The position numbers and the translations under genes are program-made. DNA of 64,000 nt from Actinostola sp. cb2023 (Eukaryota; Cnidaria; Anthozoa; Actiniaria; Actinostolidae), in NCBI GenBank assembly GCA_033675265.1, contig JAUJYZ010001095.1, positions 59,063 to 123,062 on the forward strand. The letters are read 5' to 3'. Below the pieces are notes generated by a model. The model was given only the letters and a program-made list of their open reading frames with translations, did not search any database and was not told the DNA's origin. Shown here piece by piece: positions 54,691 to 64,000 of the stretch. The first letter of the stretch is position 1. Each line of letters begins with the position of its first letter.

Positions 54691-54748
54691 GTGGGAGGAA
54701 GGGGGAGGGAAGGGGAGAAGGAGGGGGAGGGGGAGGAGGAGGGAGGAC
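54691..54748 (+). repeat. Polypurine (G/A) tract upstream of helicase starts
   Basis: Nearly uninterrupted GGGAGGA-type purines for about 58 bp. The duplicate is at about 58314-58370, with longer G runs. It lies 135-190 bp before the first helicase ATG. Could form triplex or G-quadruplex DNA; a promoter role is only a guess. Confidence 0.7.
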
Positions 54749-54818
54749 AGTGGGGAATGAGAGCCTGCACGGATGCTTGAGAGTTTTCGATATATGGAAC
54801 GTTTCTCATTGGCTGAAA

Positions 54819-55526
54819 GGTTACACGTGTCAGTCGTGTCAAATATGAAATCAACCATACCAAGTTTTCGCGGTATTAAAAATGGCGTCGGTACAAGAGT
54901 TAGTCAATAAGAGTATGAAAGAAGCTATTATAGAATTACAAGAAAGCAATAGGTCCACATTTAATCTAAAACCCGAACAAGAAGAAGCAGTTAGTGCTCT
55001 ACTACAGGGGATAGATGTCTTAGCTATCTTGCCAACGGGATTTGGAAAGAGTTTAATTTTTCAGTTGTTCGTCATGACCAAACAAAAGATGGATGCTGCT
55101 GTCTGTACATGTGCTGAAAACTTAAAAGTTCCTGCCGTCCTCGTCATTTGCCCTCTAGCTGGTCTCATAAAAGGTTACACGTGTCAGTCGTGTCAAATAT
55201 GAAATAAACCATACCAAGTTTTCGCGGTATTAAAAATGGCGTCGGTACAAGAGTTAGTCAATAAGAGTATGAAAGAAGCTATTATAGAATTACAAGAAAG
55301 CAATAGGTCCACATTTAATCTAAAACCCGAACAAGAAGAAGCAGTTAGTGCTCTACTACAGGGGATAGATGTCTTAGCTATCTTGCCAACGGGATTTGGA
55401 AAGAGTTTAATTTTTCAGTTGTTCGTCATGACCAAACAAAAGATGGATGCTGCTGTCTGTACATGTGCTGAAAACTTAAAAGTTCCTGCCGTCCTCGTCA
55501 TTTGCCCTCTAGCTGGTCTCATAAAA
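54819..55526 (+). repeat. Two tandem 354-bp units: promoter + RecQ-like helicase first exon
   Basis: 'ttacacgtgtcagtcg' occurs at 54821 and 55175, exactly 354 bp apart, and the sequence between is repeated with one visible substitution (aaatcaacc versus aaataaacc). Each unit has a short upstream region and an ATG (54882, 55236). The 97 or so codons in each contain the Q-motif-like FNLKPEQEEAV, the Walker A ILPTGFGKSL and VLVICPLAGLIK. In the first unit the frame runs into the next unit's upstream DNA and stops after GYTCQSCQI. The second reads on into the natural continuation (KDQVKEGRSLG). Confidence 0.92.
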
Positions 55527-56416
55527 GACCAGGTCAAAGAAGGAAGGTCACTTGGCTTAGACTGTATCGCTCTTGGGATGAATTGATGATGAATCTTGGA
55601 CCTGCAGCATTCTCGCCTACTACATCAAAAAGCCCAGAAGACTGCATAGTTGTCATCTTTCATTCATTGTCATGGGAAAGCCGCAAGAACAGCATCATGG
55701 AAGAGTTGAAAGGGGATGGCAAGAAAAGAATAGTTGTGGCTACTACTGCTTTGAGCATGGGTGTTAATTTTCCTGATGTTCGCTACATCATTAATTGGGG
55801 ACCTGCTCGAAACCTTGTTGACCACCACCAAATTGTTCATGGACAACAGCTAACCCATTGTGAAGATGATGTGAAGTCATTTGTAAAAGCTGCTGGGTGT
55901 TTCAGGGTTGCCAGCTACAAGCCTTTTGATACAAATGTCAAACCACTTGAACCAGGTCATGACTGCTGTTCTAACTGTAACATTGATTTCCATTGCCAAG
56001 GAGACAAATGCACTGCTGCAAAACGGCCATTTGAAGGGGAAACCTCTTCTAATGTAAATGTATCATCTACTCACACATTTTCAAGACCTATGACAGAGGT
56101 AGACAAACAAGATCTGTTCTCAGCACTAACAGAGTTGCAAATTGCAGAAGGAGGTAAGAGATTATTGTTTGACATGACTGCATCTCATGGATTTTCAACA
56201 GAATTGATTGAGGATATTGTTGAGCGAAGTGCTACTATATTTACTATAGAAGATATCATGAACTTTTGTCCCGTATTTTCTGTACAGCAAACACTGAAAA
56301 TACTTGAAGTATTTGATGAACTGTTTGAAGACATTACAAACTTTGAAAGCACTTTGTGCCTTCTTGATAATATTGATCCACTTAGTCTTATGATGAAACA
56401 AGGTGCACACATATGA
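55236..56416 (+). pseudogene. RecQ-like DNA helicase gene, internally deleted
   Basis: N-terminal part from ATG 55236: motifs 0, I (PTGFGKS) and Ia, then a stop (TGA 55584). Motifs II (DEAH-type) and III are absent. From about 55595 a second frame has CIVVIFHSLSWESRK, motif V VVATTALSMGVNFPDV and NWGPARN. It then goes straight from VDHHQ to HGQQLTHCEDDVKSF, so the Arg-containing motif VI is missing. A Cys cluster (HDCCSNCNIDFHCQGDKC) matches the zinc-binding region after RecQ cores. A C-terminal part of unknown function (FSALTELQIAEGG and onward) runs to 56416. Known role of the family: 3'-5' DNA unwinding. Without motifs II, III and VI this copy cannot be active. A further relic of the family is at 31255. 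Confidence 0.85.
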
Positions 56417-57043
56417 AGACTACTTTGATTCAGGGGATGAGGATAGTTGAGATTGTGATATTTAAAATTGACCTATTTCACTCAGTGTTACTGAAAAAAG
56501 TACTCCTCAATCAACAGTCATTTACCCATTATCTATCCCACTCTTTATCCACGATTAATAGCATTAATTTTGTTTTGATGTGACATAATAGTGAAATAGG
56601 GCAATTCACATTGAGTCAAAGAAAATCATTTGATTGGATATATTTATTATGATATCAATGTCTACCAATTGCATTGTCACTCTGTGTTAATATTTGTAGT
56701 ACATGTATATACTCAAGATATACATTTACTTGCTTGCCTATATAAATATTAGAAAATTTAGCAAAATTTAGCAAACAAAACATCTAGATACTGTAGTACT
56801 GTTTAGTTAGTACTGTAAGTTGTAGTGGTTTTGTGTTTGCACTAGTTCCTCACATCTTAGTCCCTCGCGTTCACACCAATCACAAGTAATCAGTTCATCA
56901 AAAGCTGCTCAAGGGAGTCTACAAAATGGTTACATCATATTGAATACAAATGGTATAAAAGGAACTGCATATATTTGATTTGACCAAATTTGTTAGGAAT
57001 TCTTAACAGCGATAACCCCCAATTGTTTTATTTTTTTTTTAAC
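56417..57043. other. AT-rich DNA between the two duplicated segments
   Basis: No gene seen. It ends in a T-rich run (57026-57042) immediately before the start of the duplicated polymerase segment, so the duplication joint lies there. Confidence 0.6.
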
Positions 57044-58264
57044 TCTGATTTCAGACGCCCCTTGGATCAAAATTGGAGACTTACGAAAGAGCAGATTGTG
57101 CAAGCTGTTGTAGACGGGAGTTTGTTTGGTGTGGTGGAGTGTGATGTCAGAGTGCCAGAATCGTTGAAGGAGAAATTTAGTGAAATGTGTCCGATCTTTA
57201 AAAACATCGAGATAAGCCGCAAAGATATTGAGGAGTATATGAAGCAGTTTGCCGAAGACAACGATATGATGAAACAACCCAGCCGCAGTTTGATTGGAAA
57301 TATGTATGGAGAAAAGATCCTACTGGCCACCCCGCTTCTCAAGTGGTATTTAGAACATGGATTGGAAGTCACCCAAGTATACCAGGTCGTGGAGTTTACA
57401 CCTGAACCATGCTTCAGTTCGTTTGGTGTAGCTGTATCCAACGCACATAGAGCTGGCGACGTTGATCCAAGTAAAGCCATTGCCAACACAATGAAATTGG
57501 TAAGTTTTGGTATTGAACATACTATAATCATGTATTCTTGCATCAACTAATAGATATGTTTTCTCTCTCTCCCGTATGTTGGTAACTCAGAGCTATGGCA
57601 AAACAATCACCAATCAACTAAAGCATCGAGAAGTGCAATTCAGTGAAAAAGCGCATCAATTTAAATCTCCCTATCCAAGTTGTTTTTTTTTCTTACCAGT
57701 ACGCCAAACTAAGGATGCTGGAATTCTATTATGATTTTATTGATAAGTTTGTCGATCGCTCAGACTTTCAGTATTTAGAGATGGACACTGATTCGGCATA
57801 TATTGGTATTTCTGGTGAAAGTCTAGAAGAAGTCATCCGTCCCGAGCTTCGAGAACAATTTCAAGAAGAAAAACATCTCTGGCTTCCTCGAAATGATACT
57901 CCAGAAAAACCGCGCTTACGATAAACGCACGCCAGGGTTGTTTAAGGTTGAGTTTGAAGGGAATGGATTTATCAGTTTATGCAGCAAAACGTACTATTGT
58001 TTTGGACGTAAGGATAAGTACAGCTGCAAAGGTATTATAAAGAAATGCAATGACATTAATAAGGAAACGTTTTTGAAAGTTTTGACCAGTAGAAAAAGTG
58101 CTTCGGGAGTATATCGTGGCTTTCGATGTATAAATAACAGAGTTTATACTTATTCTCAAGTTAGGCAAGGGTTTTCGTTTTTTATGCAAAGAGAAAGGTT
58201 TTACAAGATGGAGTTTCAACACTTCCGCTCGATATTGAAAGTCAGATGTCGAAAGAAGTTATAG
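57044..58264 (+). pseudogene. Family-B DNA polymerase palm/thumb, copy 2
   Basis: Segmental duplicate of 53430-54642 (offset about 3.62 kb). It lacks everything upstream of the palm. The intron donor gtaagt (57500) is kept, but the acceptor has changed from gtag to gtat (57574-57577). One extra A in a run near 57904 ends the frame that includes DTDS (about 57787). The C-terminal ORF 57893-58264 is open. Its private lesions differ from those of copy 1. Dead as it stands. Confidence 0.75.
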
Positions 58265-58441
58265 TAATCGTAATAGCCTGCTTTCAGTCTCTCTTTATGT
58301 GGGGCCAATTTTGTGGGAGGAAGGGGGGAGGGGGGGGGAGAAGGAGGGGGAGGGGGAGGAGGAGGGAGGACAGTGGGGAATGAGAGCCTGCACGGATGCT
58401 TGAGAGTTTTCGATATACGGAACGTTTCTCATTGGCTGAAA

Positions 58442-59252
58442 GGTTACACGTGTCAGTCGTGTCAAATATGAAATCAACCATACCAAGTTTTCGCGGTATT
58501 AAAAATGGCGTCGGTACAAGAGTTAGTCAATAAGAGTATGAAAGAAGCTATTATAGAATTACAAGAAAGCAATAGGTCCACATTTAATCTAAAACCCGAA
58601 GAAGAAGAAGCAGTTAGTGCTCTACTACAGGGGATAGATGTCTTAGCTATCTTGCCAACGGGATTTGGAAAGAGTTTAATTTTTCAGTTGTTCGTCATGA
58701 CCAAACAAAAGATGGATGCTGCTGTCTGTACATGTGCTGAAAACTTAAAAGTTCCTGCCGTCCTCGTCATTTGCCCTCTAGCTGGTCTCATAAAAGGTTA
58801 CACGTGTCAGTCGTGTCAAATATGAAATAAACCATACCAAGTTTTCGCGGTATTAAAAATGGCGTCGGTACAAGAGTTAGTCAATAAGAGTATGAAAGAA
58901 GCTATTATAGAATTACAAGAAAGCAATAGGTCCACATTTAATCTAAAACCTGAACAAGAAGAAGCAGTTAGTGCTCTACTACAGGGGATAGATGTCTTAG
59001 CTATCTTGCCAACGGGATTTGGAAAGAGTTTAATTTTTCAGTTGTTCGTCATGACCAAACAAAAGATGGATGCTGCTGTCTGTACATGTGCTGAAAACTT
59101 AAAAGTTCCTGCCGTCCTCGTCATTTGCCCTCTAGCTGGTCTCATAAAAGGTTACACGTGTCAGTCGTGTCAAATATGAAATAAACCATACCAAGTTTTC
59201 GCGGTATTAAAAATGGCGTCGGTACAAGAGTTAGTCAATAAGAGTATGAAAG
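58442..59252 (+). repeat. Tandem 354-bp helicase units, second cluster (two full, one truncated)
   Basis: Starts at 58505, 58859 and 59213; 'ttacacgtgtcagtcg' at 58444, 58798 and 59152. The first two units read like 54882 (106 codons ending GYTCQSCQI). The third keeps 12 codons, then jumps from 'agaagcta' to 'gtgctctactac' by an internal deletion and ends in unrelated DNA. No helicase C-terminal half follows this cluster. One codon differs (KPEEEE versus KPEQEE at 58600). Confidence 0.9.
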
Positions 59253-59495
59253 AAGCTAGTGCTCTACTACTGTTTCACGGGTTAAGAGCCATCACTCTAT
59301 GTTCAATCCAGACCGTCGCACATGCAGGAGTCTGTCCATACATTATGTTCTTATTGAAATATATATAAACAATAACAATGCAATAACATTGAAACAATGA
59401 GTTTGATAAACTTGTTTTTCCGAGTTTGTTGAATCCTTCACAAACAATCGACCACGAAGTGACTGAACTCTTGTCAAAGTGGATCAGTGAAAAAG
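59253..59495. other. Unassigned DNA
   Basis: No recognisable feature other than short A/T repeats. Confidence 0.5.
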
Positions 59496-59766
59496 TGGCC
59501 CTACATTCACTTGTCCTGACTGCAGAAAACCCTTCAAACAGAGAAGTATGAAAAGACATAAAAGAGAAATTCATCAAAGCGTGTTTAGTTATCCCAAGTA
59601 TGCTAAAACATTCAGAAGAAAACATGATCTCGAAAGACACGAAACAGCATATCATTACTATCATTGTTACCATTGTACCAATCATATTCACATTTTCATA
59701 CAGTGTATATATACAACTATAGAGAGAGTCATTGTACCATTCATTGGCGAAACGTCTGAAGCATAA
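59496..59766 (+). pseudogene. C2H2 zinc-finger fragment with a defective second finger
   Basis: GPTFTCPDCRKPFKQRSMKR and HKREIH form one complete C2H2 finger. The next is FSYPKYAKTFRRKHDLERH, a finger in which both Cys positions are Tyr (TAT where TGT/TGC is expected). An in-frame TGA lies just upstream (about 59487), so the first ATG (59548) would drop the first Cys pair. Probably an orphan exon of a zinc-finger gene or of the polymerase-type element. Confidence 0.55.
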
Positions 59767-60240
59767 ACCATCACAATTTTATTTATTTATTTATTTATTT
59801 ATTTTTCTTTATATTTTTATCGTTTTCCATTGAAACATATATAAAATTGCTATTGTATTTAGATTAAAGTCTCTCCAATTAGTAGGGCACTTCTGCCCAA
59901 CTATAAGATTTTAAGACATTAATAAAGTCATTATTATTATTATTAATTTTGCCTGAAGAAGTCCTTTATTTAGTTCCTTCATATATACACCAGGTACGGG
60001 ATCCAGCTCTTTTCCTATATATACAATTGTTTTCTTTGTAAAGTTCTATAAATATATAATGGTGTGTAAATAAAAAAATAGTCTAAAGTTGACTGACAAA
60101 ACAGAAATGTACAGTACTGACTAAAAATATTACAACAGCCAAGAACCGCAATTGCAGGTTTTTGCATTTTGTGGTTTGAGGGCCAAAGTCTCACTTGTAA
60201 TGTAATTCACCAATGGTCATCACTCATAAATTGGCTAAAG
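59767..60240. other. AT-rich, microsatellite DNA
   Basis: (ttta)n at 59779-59806 and 'aataaagtcattattattattatt' at 59920-59945, a tail typical of short interspersed repeats. May include the eroded 5' part of the Tc1 element. Confidence 0.5.
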
Positions 60241-60763
60241 TGTCATCTTCACTGATAAATCCACAATAATGCTTGAGCTGGCTCACCATCCCAGCAAATA
60301 CCCAAACCAAAGCACCCCGTACAAGGTACAAGTCTGGGCGGGGATATCTGAGATCAGTGCAACTGAAATCTGTATATTTCAAGGAATTAGGGATGTGGAA
60401 GTGTACACTCACATTTTGAAAAACACTTTAATTCCATTTATCAGCACACAAATGCCTGACCATCGCTTCCAACAGGACAATGATCCGAAGCACACATCAA
60501 AGAAGGTCCAAGGCCCAGGAGTATTATCGACAAAGTGGGATCAACTGGTAGCCAACTCCTCCTGAAAGCCCAGATCTGAATCCAATGGAGTGCGTATGGA
60601 ACCAGCTAAAGTATCACCTCAGAAGACGTGTGAAGCCTTCGAACAAAGAGCAGCTGGTAAATGGAATTAAATATTTTTGGGCCACACAAATGACCCAAGA
60701 ACAGCGCCAGTGTATATCGAACATGTCAGAACAAAGGTTGTCCCTAAAGTTATCAAAGTAGAT
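60241..60763 (+). pseudogene. Tc1/mariner transposase, C-terminal two thirds
   Basis: VIFTDKST (first Asp), TPYKVQVWAGIS, THILKNTLIPFISTQ and HRFQQDNDPKHTSKK (second Asp). After a shift and a TAG come TPPESPDLNPMECVWNQLKY (third acidic residue in the PMECVW block) and a tail ending TAG at 60763. All three catalytic positions are still encoded, but in different frames. The helix-turn-helix DNA-binding part and the terminal inverted repeats were not found. More complete than its relative at 24418, which has lost the second Asp. Confidence 0.88.
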
Positions 60764-61338
60764 GGTCAAGCAACACGCTTTTGGAAGCAACAAATAGTCA
60801 AACGGCTCTTTTAATTATATTACTAATAATTTTATTATTAGTAATATTGTTAAGCGCTATTGGTTTTTTTTAGAAGAAATAACGCTATATAAATAAAGAT
60901 TATTATTATTATTATTATTTTAAGAGTCAACAAAAGTCTGTTCCCTAAGGCGGGGGGTCAAGCTGAAATTTGCTCCAAAATTGAAAATAAATGTTTTTCA
61001 CAAAATGACAACTTTATCTATTTATAATACATGAGCAAAGTGTCTTATTAATCTTTCTGAATTATTTTTATGAGCAAAAGCGGTTTTAAAATAATCAATT
61101 TTTTAGGCCTTTCCCATTGCCATGGTAACGAAAGTTCCATTTTTTTTTCAATTTTCCATTGTTTTATTCCCTTTATACCCCCCGAAAATAGAAAAAAAAC
61201 ACCAGGCTCATGCTTTGGATGTCTGTCCAGCGGTATCACACCAAACGATTGCATTGTGGGATAGCATCATCACAAATCCCACGTTGAATCAGTTTTGAAA
61301 GTTGTATATCGAGTAGTTGTTGAAAGTTTATAGAGAAT
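60764..61338. other. Non-coding DNA with SINE-like tail
   Basis: 'cgctatataaataaagattattattatt' (60882-60920) ends a possible short interspersed element. From 60960 to 61150 are A/T-rich tracts that may be the left flank of the Mutator-like element. Confidence 0.5.
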
Positions 61339-62560
61339 ATGGTCGGATACAAAAAGAAAAATCAGCACAGAAGAACAAGAAAGGGTAAAGGATTCGCTGG
61401 AACTTCTAGGTGGGCTACAAACCCGGAGGAAACTGGTTTAACTGAAGATGAAAACCCTGAAGTAACTCCGGATCCGAGTACTTCGTCTTCGGGTATGGGT
61501 TCGACATCACTTCTTCCTGAGACTGAGAGCGACCAAACAAGCATGTCTAGGAAGAAACTGTCCGATCATGGGTACTTAGATGAATGCGAAGAGAGTTCTG
61601 ATGAAGAGAAGGTGATAAATGGCATTGGACCTGGATACCGACTAGTAGATCTATATACTTTATCTTCGACTATGTTTGACCTGCATAAATGTGACAACGG
61701 TACATAAGAAAACACTAGCTTTATAGCGTTTCTAATCAATGTGTATTTTCATTTCGATATTATGGCCATATAATTATAGGAAGCTCACCTGCAATGGAGG
61801 CTGAAGGGGCCAAAACTATCTGGAACAGGTCAATTGAGAAGCATAATATGCGATACAAGTGGATGGCCTCAGATGGGGATAGTAAGGCCTTCAACTCTGT
61901 TGAGGATGGATATGATAATTGTAAAGTTATTAAGCTTGACTGTGTTGGCCATGTCCAAAAGCGTATGGGCAAGCACTTGCTGAACCTCAAGTCTAGGACA
62001 AAAGGAAAACTAGCCAATGGTAAGCCAATAGGAGGGCATGGCAGACTCACAGAAACCAAAATTAAACTATTACAAAGGTACTATGGTCTTGCTATTCGGC
62101 AAAATACAATTACCCATGCAAATCCTACTGATGTAGAGGTTGATGTTGCTGTATATTCAATGAAAAAAAGAACATTATTGCAACCTTGATTCATAATGTA
62201 CAGTGCCAAGATCCTTCAAAGCAACACCTATATTGTCCTTCTGGTGAGACATCATGGTGTAAGTGGCAGCAAGATCTAGCAACAGGAACAGCCACTTACA
62301 AAGGTGATAATTGTTTACCAGAAGTTTTCTTAGAAGTCCTTCGCCCTGTATTTATGACATTAAGTGACACTACATTGCTGAAAAGATGTGTGCGTGGGGC
62401 AACACAAAACCCAAATGAATGCATAAACTCTCTTGTGTGGGCTCGGTGTCCCAAGCATAAACACCATGGTGCAAAGGTCGTCCGCTTTGCAGTGGCTTCG
62501 GCAGTGTGCCACTTCCATGGAGGTGCAGCCAGCAGAGATAGGGTGTTTTTATCTTATGTG
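61339..62560 (+). pseudogene. Mutator-like transposase gene, internally deleted and truncated
   Basis: Exon 1 (61339-61699): MVGYKKKNQHRRTRKGKGF, an acidic Ser-rich linker, then GPGYRLVDLYTLSSTMFDLH. An 80-nt GT/AG intron (61700-61779) joins in phase to exon 2: SSPAMEAEGAKTIWNRSIEK, MRYKWMASDGDSKAFNSVED, KLDCVGHVQKRMGKHL and GHGRLTETKIKLLQRYYGLA. A shift in an A-run (about 62163-62169) separates this from SWCKWQQDLATGTATYKGD, RCVRGATQNPNECINSLVW and ASAVCHFHGG. This is the Mutator-like transposase family common in invertebrate genomes. The early catalytic segment that should lie between exon 1 and SSPAM is absent. Homology ends near 62545, before the usual C-terminus. Confidence 0.85.
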
Positions 62561-64000
62561 GACATGTCCAGTTTTGCATTTTTTCTATTGGTTGACTTTG
62601 AAGGTCATTTTTTCCCAAAATGACGACTTTTCGAGCTTTGAGAAAAATTATATCTCAAAGGAAAATTTCATTCAATTGACTTTGAAATTTTCGCGTGGTT
62701 GTTAGATTTACAATTGAGCTGACTGGGAATAAGCGAGGAGTTGTTCATGTGACTAAAAACTAAGAAATTCATGAATAATTGGAATTCAGTGATTTGATGT
62801 CATTACTTTCAACTGACGCACTATGACCTTATTATTATTCAAAGTGAATAAATGCTCTGCTTATCCGAGTAATTTATTTAGGAGAACTCAAGTAAACAAA
62901 CAATTGCCCTACAACCTATGAGCCAAAAATTCTTTCCTGAAGAACATGTGGGATCAGTTTCAAACATGGCGTTCCCATTAAACATTACTGGTGTCAGGTT
63001 TGCAACCTTGTTTTTGGCCTCTCAAATGTTGTTTTTTTAACCTCTGTTTTATAACATTTCTATTGATGTATCGTTTACCATGGTATGTAATAAAACCCAA
63101 CGAGTTAGATTTTTTCAAAAAAGTGTCCAGTTTCTTCACATTTCAGGTTTAGCCCACCTCTACCCCGCTGCCTCCAAACCAACAATTTCCATTTGCCAAT
63201 CCATTTTGATGCTTTCGTGCAAAATCTTCTGTGGTTACCATGTTACACTTTAAATCCCGGCGATGAAATGCAGAATGGCCGTCCAGGTCACCGACGACCG
63301 CAGCATGATCCTAAGATACGTCACCAGGTTACGTTTCCAAATCCAAAGATTCTCATTTGAAAGGATCAGATGTTTCAGCACCCCCTGGTTAACTCCCTAC
63401 ATGGCGTGGATGTAGCGTGGCGAACGTTTTGCGGGTTGTGGAAGTCTTCGGACAAGGGGACAACATGTCGGTGCCCGGCTCATTGGCGGGTTGAGCTGGC
63501 TTTGTGTTGAGGTGGCGCCCTCTGGAGGTCTTGGTATTACAAGAGTAGTTTTAAGCCACTGCCTGTAGCGATGAGTATAGTTTTCATCCGCTGGCAGACC
63601 ATGATGGCCATGAGCTTTTTTTTTCCTGGCCAAACTGTTTCAAGAATGCATGCCCGTTATCGATGGTGGGCGACTAACAAACATCCTAACCAAGAATGTG
63701 GGGAGAGTATAATGACCTGACTGCCCTCCAGGATTTTTCGTGTTTTGAAAATGATCGCTAATTTTTTCTAATCATTGGCGGTCAAGTATGCTTGATAGTT
63801 TGATACACATGAATCAGATTGTTGACGGTTTTTAAAAGAAAAAGATTTAATATGGAATACAGAAGGAGAATACATCGGTAAAGCGCTGTTAGTGTTTTCG
63901 TCCGTGGACAGTGAAGATTTGTCTTCATATCCGAGACTGAGAACCAGCTCAATGAGTGATTTCAACAAGATGTTTGGAATAGAGACACCGAGTCGCGTAG
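62561..64000. other. Unassigned DNA at the right edge
   Basis: No named gene. A minus-strand frame over 63140-63310 (VVGDLDGHSAFHRRDLKCNM) and the minus ORF at 63397-63633 are stop-free but unrecognised. A plus-strand open frame reaches the window end (about 63848-64000; EGEYIGKALLVFSSVDSEDL) and could be an exon cut by the edge. GC is somewhat higher at 63140-63620 than nearby. Confidence 0.35.

Noticed and set aside
54594..54863. Pro/Ser-rich minus-strand ORFs
   Set aside because: Antisense of the polypurine tract; repeated at 58284-58486 for the same reason.
55502..55600. N-terminus of the 304-codon ORF as a separate start
   Set aside because: Its first 30 or so codons are the helicase N-terminal DNA read in the wrong frame.

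Overview
The window is eukaryotic nuclear DNA, most likely from a marine invertebrate. A cnidarian is my best guess and a sponge is possible. The reasons are: AT-rich intergenic DNA full of microsatellites; short coding exons bounded by GT/AG with phases that fit; TTAGGG-like interstitial repeats; and a dense, varied load of decayed transposons. No CRISPR, bacterial operon, rRNA or intact tRNA is visible. Almost every coding stretch is broken, so this is mostly a transposon graveyard plus two segmental duplications.

Left third (1-16438): an 8.2-kb unit is present twice in tandem, nearly identical, with a truncated third gene start at the right end. Each unit carries a ten-exon tyrosine-recombinase-like gene with the same damage in both copies (frame breaks in exons 5, 8 and 10), so it was probably damaged before duplication. 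The exon 2/3 junction at the unit border would be a 27-nt intron. Smaller nested duplications, a hairpin MITE and a tRNA-like T-arm lie between the genes.

Middle (16439-46200): mosaic of relics. In order: an L1/Tx1-like LINE (minus strand), a 723-bp inverted-repeat transposon with a 9-bp target-site duplication, a PIF1-like helicase scrap, a Tc1/mariner scrap, a transposon-type gene split by a 338-bp insertion with a hammerhead-like core, several foldback MITEs, a DIRS-like recombinase scrap, a diverged copy of the 723-bp element, a RecQ-like helicase scrap, two tandem/palindromic repeat arrays, a Crypton-type (DUF3504) tyrosine recombinase whose catalytic box is erased by two mutually compensating frameshifts, a USP-tail/Ulp1 protease gene beside MULE and USP scraps, and a PIF/Harbinger-like scrap.

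Right third (46200-64000): a RING/TRAF-type zinc-finger gene, a small apparently intact GRF-like zinc-finger ORF, then a multi-exon gene (acidic exons, C2H2 fingers, family-B DNA polymerase) now a pseudogene. Its 3' part and a RecQ-like helicase first exon are duplicated as a 3.6-kb segment. The helicase promoter plus first exon is also tandemly repeated with a 354-bp period (five starts in all). A second Tc1 relic and a Mutator-like transposase pseudogene follow. The right edge holds nothing I can name.
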